The notes under the pieces were generated by a model, which ran no database searches, was not told where the DNA came from, and saw only the letters and a list, made by a program, of their open reading frames with translations. A DNA stretch of 64,000 nucleotides from Brevipalpus yothersi (lineage: Eukaryota; Arthropoda; Arachnida; Trombidiformes; Tenuipalpidae), in assembly GCA_003956705.1 (NCBI GenBank), contig QZCP01000201.1, positions 68,915-132,914 on the forward strand, read 5' to 3'. Below, piece after piece: positions 49,361-61,059 of this stretch; positions within the stretch are counted from its first letter, which is position 1; each line of letters opens with the position of its first letter. The position numbers and the translations under genes were made by a program.

Positions 49361-51121
49361 TCATCTTTTTTCTGATATTACTGAATCTTTTGGAGTTGAG
49401 AGAGTGTTTGTTAAAGCAGAAATTTTCAATGTTGTCGGTATCTCACGGGATGAAAGTTGAGAGAATGATGATTGCCTTTCATCACTCTCGCTTCTTGCTT
49501 TGATGAGGTAGAGGTAAATTAGAGGTATGATGATAATGAGTACAATTGAGAGTAAAATCAATATTAAATCTAGAATTTCATCAAATGGAGGCTCAATTGA
49601 TGAACTAGTTGACGGAAATATTTTCATTGGTCCTCCAGTAGATCGAATGAAGTTGATAGAGAAATTCTCGAATTGTGATGAGTTCGACATAGTAGTGTAA
49701 TATTCATTACCAGCAAATGAAGCATTAACTTTGGTCCCATTCGATGATTCGAAATATACTTTTTCGCCATATTCTCCTTTAAGTTTGTATTGTAGAGTGA
49801 CTCTGAATTCGATTTTCCGACCCGATACTGCAGTATTATAAGAGGCTGACGCATTGAAGCATTGATGATCATCCCGATTCAAATAGGGAGATTTTTCGAT
49901 ACATCTAAAATCTTTCCAAATACATGGGTAGTAATAGCCAAGCATAGTACATGTCTCACATGATATGAACTCGAAACATTCTAAGATCGAGTGATGAGAG
50001 GCTTCAGTCTCGTTAATGGGTATGAAGAACAAACCTTTCCTCGTATCAATGAAACGAGTAGAGCGGGCTGTCAAATTAAGATTCCTATTACAATTCACTG
50101 CCCTATCATCTTTTCTGTAATCACAACAATATAGAATGAGCTGATTGTTTACCAACTTGTCAATGAGAAATTTCATTCTCTGTATTTCATGTCCAAGCCA
50201 TACAACATCCCTGAGTCGACCAAGTGATTTAATCTTAACTCCAGATCTTTTGTTACTGTACATTAATAATTCGTCTTGGCTGTTACACTTGGCAGTGACT
50301 CTTTTTGATTGGAGAAAGTCCTCCAATCTGAACAGATTCTCTGATGATTGGCCACTTTTTCTACATTTCTCTACAGCTCGCTTCATTTCTTTAAGCATCT
50401 CAATAAATGGATAAACTGTGATCGATTCAGTCTGATAACTGTAATTTGCAATGAATATTTGAGGCTCTGGATATGTTGGAACGAAGAATACTTCTCCTGG
50501 AGATTCCAACTCTACTGCCGAGACGTGTGAAGCTAATGATTGTGGTCCATCATGTCTTACATGATCTACTTTCATGATTATTGATGCTCCTCCCGTTGTT
50601 TTGATTTGGCTGTAGCAAATGTACGTGTCATTCTCCCAAATGAATACTTTTTTTGATGACCATGAATTAGGAAATGGCTTAGCGAGTACTTGTAAAGCAT
50701 TTCCCTTCTCACCATCGCGCGAAAAGTTTTGGAGAAGTGTTACTATGCCTCCTTGACGCTGAATTGAATAATCGTATCCCCAAAAATACTGACCATCATG
50801 CCGTGGAGCTAGACGCATGGTTTCATTTTTTTTGAATTCTCCAACTTTTTGTTGTTTTTTAACTTTGAAGATGACTACTAAATATTCAGGGAAACCGAAA
50901 GCTACGATAAATTGATGATCAACAATGAACATGTATCCAGAGAGATGTGAGGTAAAATCTTTCCTCTTTAATCGTTGATATTCACCATCAATTAATACCT
51001 CAAAAAACTCGGAATTGGAATTTACCACTGATAGATAAGCATCGTTGAACAGAACAAAATCTGTTGGCTTGTGAGGCGTTGACATCGTGAATATGCTCAA
51101 TAACACAAGTAAATGCATCAT
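49361..51121 (-). CDS. Intronless single-pass membrane protein with PSI-like cysteine module
   Basis: A single open frame of 586 residues. It has a short leader (MMHLLVLLSIFTMST) and a large ectodomain with beta-rich segments like a degenerate sema/propeller. A Cys cluster follows at about 378-410 (LECFEFISCETCTML, then CIWKDFRC), with the C..C..C...CIW....C look of a PSI (plexin-semaphorin-integrin) module. A glycosylation-rich stretch comes next (several N-x-S/T), then a strong helix at about 510-536 (LILILLSIVLIIIIPLIYLYL) and a Ser/Thr-rich cytoplasmic tail. I do not recognise a named family and the sema resemblance is weak; the PSI reading is the best-supported part. Lack of introns differs from most neighbours and could mean retroposition of an older gene. 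Decayed relatives lie at 49090-49345 and 53155-54250. Confidence 0.7.
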   Translation of the reverse strand: MMHLLVLLSIFTMSTPHKPTDFVLFNDAYLSVVNSNSEFFEVLIDGEYQRLKRKDFTSHLSGYMFIVDHQFIVAFGFPEYLVVIFKVKKQQKVGEFKKNETMRLAPRHDGQYFWGYDYSIQRQGGIVTLLQNFSRDGEKGNALQVLAKPFPNSWSSKKVFIWENDTYICYSQIKTTGGASIIMKVDHVRHDGPQSLASHVSAVELESPGEVFFVPTYPEPQIFIANYSYQTESITVYPFIEMLKEMKRAVEKCRKSGQSSENLFRLEDFLQSKRVTAKCNSQDELLMYSNKRSGVKIKSLGRLRDVVWLGHEIQRMKFLIDKLVNNQLILYCCDYRKDDRAVNCNRNLNLTARSTRFIDTRKGLFFIPINETEASHHSILECFEFISCETCTMLGYYYPCIWKDFRCIEKSPYLNRDDHQCFNASASYNTAVSGRKIEFRVTLQYKLKGEYGEKVYFESSNGTKVNASFAGNEYYTTMSNSSQFENFSINFIRSTGGPMKIFPSTSSSIEPPFDEILDLILILLSIVLIIIIPLIYLYLIKARSESDERQSSFSQLSSREIPTTLKISALTNTLSTPKDSVISEKR

Positions 51122-52502
51122 TTTAGAGTTCCATGATTTATCTCAACTGATCGAAGGGCCACGCGCTTATCGTTACGAACACAGGATTTGCTCACTATCA
51201 AGCTCTTCCGGGTAATTTACGCTCATTGGAGGCGACTCTTTGACTAGGTATAACAGATTTCGATCCTAGAAGCATTTGAGTCGCTTGTCCATTCTTCACT
51301 CAGGAAAATATCTGATTTCTGGCTATCTAAGAAGAAACCTCTATGAAAATTCACCGCTTTTCAATGAGTCTTCATATTAAATGGTATACATCCAGATTGA
51401 ATCAGAATATTTGTAGAACTCGAAATTGAAAGCACTTTACAAAGTAATTTATCCCATCTTCTCTCAATAATACTAATTTCTCCCAAGTCAAAAAAAGGAT
51501 AGCGAAACTATAGCGCTGTATCAGCAGAGAGTAGCGCATTCTATTCATTTCCTTGATTAAATGGCAAAAAAATTCTTTTCAATTCAAAAAACTCTGAGAC
51601 TGACTGCTTGAAAATGATAAAATTTTCAGTGCATTTTATTCATTTGCCCTAGAGAATTATCCACGTATGGTCAGATCAATAATAGAGAAGAATGAAGGAA
51701 AATTATTAGAACTCTCTTATTCTCAATGTTCGGAAGATCTGGGCAGCTAACCGATGAAATTAGTTTATTTGATCGAATGTCTATCCAAAAAGAATCATGT
51801 ACAGTTAAAAAATTATCATTCGATGATTTAAATTATCAATTTTCAAAAAAAATGTTACTCATTAGTTTTCAGCGAAATCAGTAATAGAGAACGAAGTTCA
51901 AGTGTTCATTCTTCTGCCTTGGCTGATCATTATTATTATTTGAAATTCTTACAATCAATATGAGGGACACTTTTGCATTCTAGATTTTCCTTCATTTTGT
52001 GTGTGAGAGAGAGAGATACGATTGGTATGTGTTTTTATTTTGATTTAGATTTCTAATATTCGACTGAGTGGATCAAGTACAGTCAATCAGAATGATAGAG
52101 AGCAATTCCTACCACAAAGGTTGGTTTCAGGGAAGAGAGAGATTCTGACAATTGCTCTTGAGAAGGCTCCTTTTTGTCAACTTTCGGCCACCACTTAATA
52201 CCTGTGTTGTATGTTTATAAGAGTTGGTGAGAATTCAGAATGGATTTTGGATTCATTCGCACATTACAACGATTCTATTCAGGGACATTTTTCAAATAGA
52301 GCTGATTATTTTGAGATCGGCGAGGAATTAATTGAAAGCACAAAAAGTTTCCTCAAGAACTGAAAAAAACCCTTCATCTCAGCAATAGACCTTCTTGACC
52401 AATTTCCAATCAATTGTGTGGACTTGATGATAGTTTATGATCATTTCTTGTTCAGTCAATGAGAGTACTGGGTTGATGGTTCATCTTCAAAAATGACCGT
52501 TA
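51122..52502. other. Upstream spacer of the PSI-type gene
   Basis: No gene seen. It should include the promoter of the minus-strand PSI-type gene just right of 51121. Confidence 0.45.
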
Positions 52503-52567
52503 ATGATGGATCGAGTTTTGTGTCTGGTCCTGGTTCTTCGATTGTCAGTGTACAATTGCAACTTTGT

Positions 52568-52873
52568 TCACCAACTGTGCGAGAGTACACCATCATCCAC
52601 CACAGGAGCTCGATTGATGATAAGCCTCTGCTTTTTACAATCGATACTCAATCGAATGTGTGGACTGAATGATGACATAAGTCCATCTTTACAACATTTG
52701 ACCTGAGCATTACCTTTGATCGGTTCGATGGACAATTCAACAAGACAGCCTTTGACAACTGTTGTGTCTTTCAGTTTGGTGAATATTTCCGACGGTAATT
52801 CGACAACAATCAAATCAGTGGAGCACTTTTCATCCTCATCAATCATACAAGCATATACATGTACTTCTTCCAA
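52568..52873 (-). CDS. Short unknown frame, first copy of a repeated fragment
   Basis: A minus-strand frame of about 100 residues with several cysteines and alternating hydrophobic strands (ELPSEIFTKLKDTTVVKGCL, then SIDCKKQRLII). There is no leader in the frame and no recognised domain. A related but broken sequence lies at 54590-54870, and both sit beside PSI-type copies. It may be one exon of a small secreted or membrane protein, or the residue of a gene. Function unknown. Confidence 0.35.
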   Translation of the reverse strand: MEEVHVYACMIDEDEKCSTDLIVVELPSEIFTKLKDTTVVKGCLVELSIEPIKGNAQVKCCKDGLMSSFSPHIRLSIDCKKQRLIINRAPVVDDGVLSHSW

Positions 52874-53154
52874 GCAAGTTCATGTATAAGCCTTCACTGG
52901 AAGAGAAACACTTTGATTAGCTTTCAGCAATTATTTCGGAATCTTTTATCAAATTAACTTTGTTCTCTGATACTTTGACGGCAAATAGAGCTTAATCACG
53001 CTCTTTCGCTCCAGCTTCAACCATTTTTTCCAAAAATCATGCTCGCTGATTGATGGCCCTTATATCAGCTTATATCAGCTAAATATTGTATAGAGCCACG
53101 TTGATCTTCTATTTTGAATCAATCAATATGACCATACACAAAACGAAACACACG

Positions 53155-54250
53155 AAACATTGTAAGATCGAATGATGAGGGGCTGCAGTCTCATTAACGG
53201 GTATGAAGAACAAACCTTTTCTTGTATCAATAGAACAAGGAGCTGACTGTCAAATTGAGATTTCCTATTGCAATAAATTTTCTTATCGTTTTTTGTGATC
53301 ACAAGTATACAAAATATGCTGATCGTTTACTGCTGCACTTGCTAATCATTAATTTCATTCTTTTTATTAAGCCATATACATCACTTTTGAGTTGACCAAG
53401 TGATCTGATCTCAACTCCAGGCCTATTGTTGGTGTAAATGAATAATACCTCTCGTTACACTTAGCATCAACTTTTTCTGGAAGAAAAAAGTCCTCCAATC
53501 TGAATAGATTCTTCATTGATAGGCCACTTTTTATGCACTTTTTTACAGCTTCCTTCATCTCATCAAGCATCTTTTTGAATGGATAGACTATAAGCAGATC
53601 CGTTATCCTATGTTTCGCAACGAATATTTGAGATTCTAAATATGTTGGAACGAAGAATGCTCCTCCCGAAGGGCCCAACTCTACTGCCGATACATGAGGA
53701 GCTAGTGATCGAAATTCATCATCATTTCCTGTATGATCTACTTTCATGGTGAATGGCGATTTTTCTTCGTCTCAGATTTGGTCATAACATATGAATGTGT
53801 CATTTTCCCGAATAAATACTCTTCTAGATGCCCATATATATCCAGGTCCCACGTCTTCTTGGCCATGTAATTAGATAGTCACATCTCTAAAAATATTTAC
53901 AAACCTGTCGGGGAGCTAGATTTATTTGTTCTCTTTTTCTTTGAATTGGTGAATTTCTTCTTGTTTTCTGATTTCGAGGAGCAGTGCTGATCAAATTACC
54001 TTAAAGAAAGCTTCAATATATTTATGATCAGCAACAAACATAGATCCATTAAATTACGGGGCAAAATCTTCTAAATTGCCGATATTCATCATCAACTAAA
54101 AACTTAAAAAAAATTCTACAAATAAAACCTCAGCTACGATTTCCGACTGTTAGGTTAGCATCATTAAACTGAAACAAATGTCTAATCATTTCAGCAGCGC
54201 ATAAGAAATAGAACCATTAGATGTGCATATTTTGGTTGTCCATTTCAATC
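53155..54250 (-). pseudogene. Decayed copy of the PSI-type membrane protein gene
   Basis: Minus-strand homology to the N-terminal two thirds of the gene at 49361-51121. The plus-strand text around 53160-53240 parallels 49975-50055, and 53640-53750 parallels 50455-50575. The longest open piece (53367-53747) shows ENLFRLEDF as ...MKNLFRLEDF. The frame is broken by many indels and stops, and the PSI, membrane and tail parts are missing. Confidence 0.85.
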
Positions 54251-54589
54251 TGTTTTTTATTTGATTCAGTGAATTGAGTCTGTTTTCCTTGACTAATTCA
54301 ACGAATAACTGATGCCTAAGAAGATGAGTGATTTATCAAGATTCAGCTCGAGATCATCCGTGACGAGACGGGCGGCCAGTTGGAAATTGCAATGCTCGAA
54401 TCTCCTTTAATCAGCCCAGCTTGTAAGTCTGATAACTCAAGTAGGGAAGAGAACACAGCTTTCGGTATTAGCTTCATATTCTCATTACTTGTTCCACTTT
54501 ATTTATTTCGATTACCATAGTCTCCACTCACGAAGAGCGATCAAATGCAAGGTTCAATCTCCTTTCATTTCCTCTGTGAGAAGTTTTCC

Positions 54590-54870
54590 ATCTTATCAAC
54601 GACAGTTACAGATTTCGCTCTCCACCACCATTCAAATATTTGGACTGACTGGAAGAATCAGGCCCATCTTTAAGCCATTTGCTAGGATATCACTCGCAGT
54701 CAGGTCCATCAATAATACTCGGACTGACCATCTTCCATAATCTGACCAGAACATGATCTTTGGTCATCTCAATGGACAATTCATTACAGTAGACAACTCT
54801 GACAGCTGTTGCCTCGTCGAGTTTGGTTAAGATCAAGATTTCACCTGGTAGTGATAATTTTATTACAATC
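54590..54870 (-). pseudogene. Second, broken copy of the unknown repeated fragment
   Basis: Plus-strand TGGACAATTCA...GACAACT and nearby text at 54770-54830 parallels 52729-52800, and TTTGGACTGACTGG with CCATCTTTA parallels 52660-52690. No continuous frame survives. Confidence 0.6.
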
Positions 54871-55658
54871 GAATAAATAGGACTTCCTCAACTTACAAAG
54901 ATCATACACCTTCATTAATGACTCCAATGTTGTGATAATAGATTTCTTTGCTACAAAGCATTTATGAAGAGAACATGCTGATTTATTGAGATGACAGTGA
55001 GTTTTCATCGATTCTTCTGCTATACAAACTTCAAAAAAATTTAAACTTCCTTGATCAGATAGTGCCAACTTTTTTGGGACCAGATCAAACCAAGAGTCTG
55101 ACTGCCATCAACCCTTTTTGATCCCAAAAAGTCATCGGTTTCAGACTAATTGAATGATATTCTCATCGCAAAGAATTCAAAGGAGGTAGAAGAATTTTTC
55201 CATAGTCTTTTCCATAGTCTTCATCTGCCTCATTGCAATACAATAGAGAGCACAAAAAATTTGATTTTTACTTCGACCTTCTGTTAATAAAAGTATTCTC
55301 AAAGGGAGAGAGAGAATTGAATGAATCGAGTCTAATCAATCGGTCAGAGATAGAAGACAAAAAGTGAGGAATAGATGATCTCATCAATTCCCATTAAGAC
55401 TTTAATCTATCTGAAAGTTCTCAGAACTTTTTGGAAACAACTGATGAATTAGCAAAGACATTGATTATTGATTGCCATCTGGTATTTGAAATATATTTCC
55501 TGGAATAGATGATAAAATTTCCGAGTTTCTATCTATAATTCGAAATTTCCTTTCATATATTTATTATATTATTATCATACATCAGTTGAGCATCTCAGGC
55601 AACAAATTAAGATTATTGGAATGAGGGAGGAGAAGAGGTGAGCATAATCCTTCACATA

Positions 55659-55790
55659 CAGCCGTTTACAGTGAGATTGGTACAAACAAACTCACTCGTA
55701 TGATAATTCTTATCATGAGCTCACTCAAAACTGGTCAAACATGATGACAATTTAGAAAGAGAATGGATATGGAATGGAATTGGATCAGAT
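55659..55790. repeat. Left terminal inverted repeat
   Basis: 132 bases, identical to the reverse complement of 57248-57379 by base-by-base reading. Confidence 0.97.
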
Positions 55791-55846
55791 GAGATCAGAT
55801 CCATTATTGATCATCTTCGAGAGATGGAATGGATGGCCAAGGATAG

Positions 55847-55851
<5 letters not shown>

Positions 55852-55889
<38 letters not shown>
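55852..55889. repeat. (GA)n microsatellite inside the transposon
   Basis: A GA tract of about 38 bases between the left inverted repeat and the transposase stop. Confidence 0.95.
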
Positions 55890-55892
<3 letters not shown>

Positions 55893-55904
55893 TTATTCAT
55901 TCAA

Positions 55905-56955
55905 TTAGTAGCGAGTTTGAGATCCGTCATTATTAAGGCACAATCTGAGACGATTCTCCATTGATCCATACAAATTAGTGATCAAATCAAAATCCTGACC
56001 AACAGTAGTCCATATTGTCTCTATCTGATCGAAAAGCTGATCAGCACTGTTTGCCTTTGGAAAAAATTTTAGGTCATATTTAATAATACCCCAAATATTC
56101 TCTCTCGGGTTGAGATCAGGTGAATAGGGTGGATGGTCAAGCATTTGACACCTCATATTGAGGTACATCCATTCAGTGGTCAATCGAGATGTGTGTATTG
56201 GGCAATTGTCTTGAACGAAAAAAAAATCATCATGAGGAAATCTCAACCGTAAGAACGGAAAACATGAGCCCAACACTTCACAATACTGCTCTGAGTTCAT
56301 CCTTCCATCAATTCTAATCAATGGACCCAGTCCGTATTTTGTGAGCATACCAAATACAGATACAGATTTTCTACTTGCAAAATCGACGAAGTTTACGTAT
56401 TGATCTTCAAATCGACAGCCTCGAGGTCTGATCACTCTTTTCGGTCCGAGACTTGATGTACAAAAGTGACTCTCATCGACAAAAACAACCCTGTCCCATG
56501 AGGAAAAATTCAACATAGTTTCACAATATCGGACCCTATTTGCTTTTCGTTGCTCCGTTAGCATCGTTTTCTTAGCAGCAATTCTTGAATGTAGACCATT
56601 ACTCTTCAAACGCCTTCGTACTGTTTGATATCCGATTTCTAACTCATCAGAGATATCACGATAGCTGATTCCTGGATTTTCGATGGCCATAAGAACAATT
56701 CTAAGGTTTTCTTCTTCTGAATGCTAGATCTTGCTCCACAATTATGATATTGTGTATCAACATTTCCGAATTCTGATCATCTATTAGAATAGAAAAAAAT
56801 TAGAAAATTTCATAATAAAGTAGAAACTAACCTCTTTAGCCATCTCACAACACTATTTCTGCTTATACCGAGTGCCTCAGCGATTTCGATCTGACTGAAA
56901 TCAGAAAGTCGCAAAAGTAGAATTCGAATTCTTTTATTCAATTCAACAGGAAATA
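55905..56955 (-). pseudogene. Tc1-like DDE transposase, frame-disrupted
   Basis: The catalytic part is open from 56690 to 55905. It shows VFVDESH (first Asp), VQDNCPIH (second Asp) and SPDLNPRENIWG (Glu), with 35 residues between the second Asp and the Glu by my count (Tc1 itself has 34). A second helix-turn-helix (GISYRDISDELEIGYQTVRR) precedes it. Upstream, 56832-56950 encodes the first helix-turn-helix (FSQIEIAEALGISRNSVVRW) ending at a possible GT donor. Between the two halves the frame changes: an N-rich QKKKTLE linker lies in one frame and NLRIVLMAIENPG in the next, with a TAG in the catalytic frame just upstream. A small intron might repair part of this, but I could not make a clean join, so this copy looks non-functional. 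Confidence 0.85.
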
Positions 56956-57012
56956 TCCTTTAAGCTATGAAAAATAATGAAAAAATGTCATCAAAGACAC
57001 TGAATACATTGA

Positions 57013-57015
<3 letters not shown>

Positions 57016-57051
<36 letters not shown>
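57016..57051. repeat. (TC)n microsatellite inside the transposon
   Basis: A TC tract of about 36 bases inside the right half of the element. Confidence 0.95.
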
Positions 57052-57052
<1 letters not shown>

Positions 57053-57247
57053 ATCTGAAATTTAAATTGACAATGTATGAACTTACTCGAATTAAGATGA
57101 TGGAATTTTTAGTCAGCAAAATTTGAAAACTTGCAAAAAAATCAACTCCAAAAAGATTTAAATTTAAATGACGATCAACTAAGTAAGCTACATAGACATC
57201 AATGCAAATAATAATAGATCTGATTTGAATTGATCTGTTTCGAATTG

Positions 57248-57379
57248 ATCTGATCCAATTCCATTCCATATCCATTCTCTTTCTAAATTGTCATCATGTT
57301 TGACCAGTTTTGAGTGAGCTCATGATAAGAATTATCATACGAGTGAGTTTGTTTGTACCAATCTCACTGTAAACGGCTG
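57248..57379. repeat. Right terminal inverted repeat
   Basis: 132 bases, exact reverse complement of 55659-55790. Confidence 0.97.
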
Positions 57380-58235
57380 CACAGAATCCTCTCCCGTCAT
57401 TATCTTTCTAATCAAGAAAAAACCAAAATTCAGTTGTATCTCATATTCGAGGTTCACATATCTCATAATCTCATATCATGTAAGCCCGAAAGATGAATAC
57501 TCATATATCTCGTCGATCTCCACAAAATTTCACCAGCAGTGAGATAGAAAATTATATCTTCTATCTCTTCCTGCCAGTGCTACCTTAATCGATAGAATAC
57601 ATTCATCTGAGACTTTGCGATAAACTGGCGATCGACATTAGCTCAGTTTGTTTTTGCGATAGATTAAAGTCCTGAGTGCATGGATTGCATTCTATTTCTG
57701 GGTCATCTAGGTTCAGAATGATCACTATTATTCGAGGAGCTCCACACGAAAGTTTATTCATAAAATCGATAAGTTGTGATCATTAACTCATTTGACCTGA
57801 ATCATGGGGAATGAAATGATCCTGACTAACTACTGGGATCAAATCATTTAATGAAATGGAGTTTCAGTTCTGTAAAAGAATTTGTAGGTGATCTGATATG
57901 CGACATTCAAGTATAAACTTGAGGACTGATCCTGATAGTCTGTGAAATGGTGTCTCCATCATCATTAAGAATATGATCAGATCAGGTATATATTAAATTC
58001 AGCAATAAAATTGAAATATTGAAATTAGAAAATTAGAATTTACCTTTGAACGATCATCGAAAACCGAAAACCAGAAAAACAGTGAATAAGAGAGAGAGAG
58101 AGTTCTCAAAGTTTTTGAATTGAATTCCTCAAGAATAACGGTAAAATTATTTCAATTTAATACCAGCAACCAAGCTGCAAGAAGGAAGAAAAAATTGGTG
58201 AAACGGGATGATAGGAAGGGAAAAGAAAGAGAGAG

Positions 58236-58241
<6 letters not shown>

Positions 58242-58316
<75 letters not shown>

Positions 58317-58318
58317 GA
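58242..58318. repeat. (GA)n microsatellite
   Basis: A GA tract of about 77 bases with one GGG interruption, the longest in the window. Confidence 0.95.
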
Positions 58319-59192
58319 AAGTTCACCTTAACAGGAGGACCCAGAAAATATCCAAAAAACCAAAGAATCGAAAACCAAGAAGACAACCAAACAGATTAGA
58401 CTCAAAGACTTGAATGCTGGAGGATTTTATCAATTTACTATTCAAATTTAGAGTCAAGAATCTCATCATTGATATGCTCAGTCATCTTCATACAGTACAT
58501 CAAGGATATATACAATCTGTTTATTTACATCAATTATAAACGCCTTTTTCATCAATATTTTTCATATAATATATGATATGATTTCACTTATTGATACTGA
58601 CTTGACAATCGAATAACGTCTAATATTCTAGGATTGACCAATTTTTCAGAATTTCTATATCACTTGGGCTGTATAAGGAATGAAAAATCTGTGCCACCTC
58701 ACCAGTGTAGTGATAAGTGGACTGTGATTGAACTCATTGCTCGGAATATGAGTGATTCATTGATGATCGGAATTTGTGAACAACTTTCAATCATTTAGTG
58801 TACCCATTCATCATTGAGGAGTAAAAAAGTCATGTATTTTGAAGCTTTTGATTTCCTCTGAGCCAAAAATTTTCAGTAGAAAATCAAACCTACAAACCGT
58901 GTTCAGGTTTCATCAACTATAGTAACAGAGAGACGTTCCTCTCATCTCGAGAACAGAAAATTGCTCCAGCACACATGTAAACCAAGGAAAGAGAGAGAGA
59001 GAGAGAGAAGTACCGCAAGAGGAGATGATGATAAAGATTCCACGGAGTAAAATTTTATCATTTCTAGCCAATGGGACGTCTTGATGTACAAGATGAAATG
59101 TTAACAAAATTCATCGACAAGATGAGCTTCAACATCATAGTCATCATAATCTCGTGTTCAAACCACTTATGGTTTGCTTAACAAGGCGAAAA

Positions 59193-59194
<2 letters not shown>

Positions 59195-59244
<50 letters not shown>
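59195..59244. repeat. (TC)n microsatellite
   Basis: A TC tract of about 50 bases, 120 bases before the assembly gap. Confidence 0.95.
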
Positions 59245-59247
<3 letters not shown>

Positions 59248-59364
59248 CTTCTATCAGCATTTCATCGCAACTATGGGCTGTGGCCTCTTGTGGTCACAAA
59301 CCGATATCACCACCAAAAGAAAGTGGCCTTGGGTGCATTTTTACGGTACAAATGGACTTGCCTT

Positions 59365-60238
59365 NNNNNNNNNNNNNNNNNNNNNNNNNNNNNNNNNNNN
59401 NNNNNNNNNNNNNNNNNNNNNNNNNNNNNNNNNNNNNNNNNNNNNNNNNNNNNNNNNNNNNNNNNNNNNNNNNNNNNNNNNNNNNNNNNNNNNNNNNNNN
59501 NNNNNNNNNNNNNNNNNNNNNNNNNNNNNNNNNNNNNNNNNNNNNNNNNNNNNNNNNNNNNNNNNNNNNNNNNNNNNNNNNNNNNNNNNNNNNNNNNNNN
59601 NNNNNNNNNNNNNNNNNNNNNNNNNNNNNNNNNNNNNNNNNNNNNNNNNNNNNNNNNNNNNNNNNNNNNNNNNNNNNNNNNNNNNNNNNNNNNNNNNNNN
59701 NNNNNNNNNNNNNNNNNNNNNNNNNNNNNNNNNNNNNNNNNNNNNNNNNNNNNNNNNNNNNNNNNNNNNNNNNNNNNNNNNNNNNNNNNNNNNNNNNNNN
59801 NNNNNNNNNNNNNNNNNNNNNNNNNNNNNNNNNNNNNNNNNNNNNNNNNNNNNNNNNNNNNNNNNNNNNNNNNNNNNNNNNNNNNNNNNNNNNNNNNNNN
59901 NNNNNNNNNNNNNNNNNNNNNNNNNNNNNNNNNNNNNNNNNNNNNNNNNNNNNNNNNNNNNNNNNNNNNNNNNNNNNNNNNNNNNNNNNNNNNNNNNNNN
60001 NNNNNNNNNNNNNNNNNNNNNNNNNNNNNNNNNNNNNNNNNNNNNNNNNNNNNNNNNNNNNNNNNNNNNNNNNNNNNNNNNNNNNNNNNNNNNNNNNNNN
60101 NNNNNNNNNNNNNNNNNNNNNNNNNNNNNNNNNNNNNNNNNNNNNNNNNNNNNNNNNNNNNNNNNNNNNNNNNNNNNNNNNNNNNNNNNNNNNNNNNNNN
60201 NNNNNNNNNNNNNNNNNNNNNNNNNNNNNNNNNNNNNN
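59365..60238. other. Assembly gap
   Basis: 874 consecutive N bases; the true length is unknown. Nearby TC tracts on the left (59195-59244) and right (60381-60400) may have caused the break. Confidence 1.
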
Positions 60239-60776
60239 GAATATCTATTCAAGTCCAAGTGGTTTTCCATGAGCAAGAGAGAGGAAGAGAGAAAGTAAGA
60301 AAAACTGTGTGTAAAAGTTTTGATTAGCCTTCATCTTAGTGTGTTGTTTTAATAGATTAGTTAAGTTTTTTCGTTGCACCCTCTCTCTCTCTCTCTCTCT
60401 TGTCCTTTTTGCCTCCTCTCGAGCTCTCATTTGCTCACAATCACATTGTATTGATGTCTATGTAGTAGATTGTTTTTGTTTCTATTTTGTGTGTTTATGT
60501 TCGGTGTGTAGTTAACATTGTGTTGTGTTACTCTCCTCATCTCACATATTTAACATATTTCAACATTTTGATTTATTTTTTCTCTCCTCTTTTGGTTATC
60601 ATTTCTCTTCCCAATTGTGACTGTCTATCTGTTTGTGTACTAATACACTAGAAGGAGGGCCGCTCCGGAGTCTGAATGGAGTGGAGAGTACTTGTATAGA
60701 CAGGCCAGATTCCAGATGTGGTGGATTATAGGATGATATCAATTAAAATTTTTTTATTATCAGACAATTAGAGAAA

Positions 60777-60811
60777 CCTAACCTAACCTAACCTAACATA
60801 ACATAACATAA
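60777..60811. repeat. Short (CCTAA)n tract passing into (CATAA)n
   Basis: Four CCTAA units followed by three CATAA units. CCTAA is the complement of TTAGG, the ancestral arthropod telomere repeat. Confidence 0.85.
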
Positions 60812-61059
60812 AAGGGCATTGGCTCCCACCCGTTGTCACGACTCAACCCAACCAATGTTAGATGGCTGAGTTCCGGAGAGTGAATAGGCTCTGACTCTTA
60901 GTCAAGACTGAACCTAACCTGTGTTTGATAGCTTTTATTCTGTTATGCTATTATTTCTCATTGCATTCTGTATAATTATTCAATGAAAAGAACTTGTACC
61001 AGAGCCCTGTTGGCATTACCCAGCACCACGAGGAGGTAGGGATGGATTTTGCTGGCCGA

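Larger units (their letters stand above)
55659..57379 (-). mobile_element. Tc1/mariner-type transposon with perfect 132-bp terminal inverted repeats
   Basis: A 1721-bp element bounded by 55659-55790 and 57248-57379, which are exact reverse complements over 132 bases starting CAGCCGTTTACAGTGAG. The left flank is TA as expected for this superfamily; the right flank reads CA, so one target-site copy is mutated or the assembly differs. It encodes a minus-strand transposase (separate entry). GA tracts lie just inside both ends (55852-55889 and, inverted, 57016-57051). Identical repeats suggest recent activity. Confidence 0.95.
57380..59364. other. Spacer between the transposon and the assembly gap
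   Basis: No gene supported. It holds two long GA/TC tracts. The last 100 bases before the gap are less AT-rich and could be the edge of an exon in any of three frames, but without the missing sequence nothing can be said. Confidence 0.45.

Noticed and set aside
59154..60327. Long plus- and minus-strand open frames of over 300 residues
   Set aside because: They run through 874 unknown bases; the apparent length comes from the gap.
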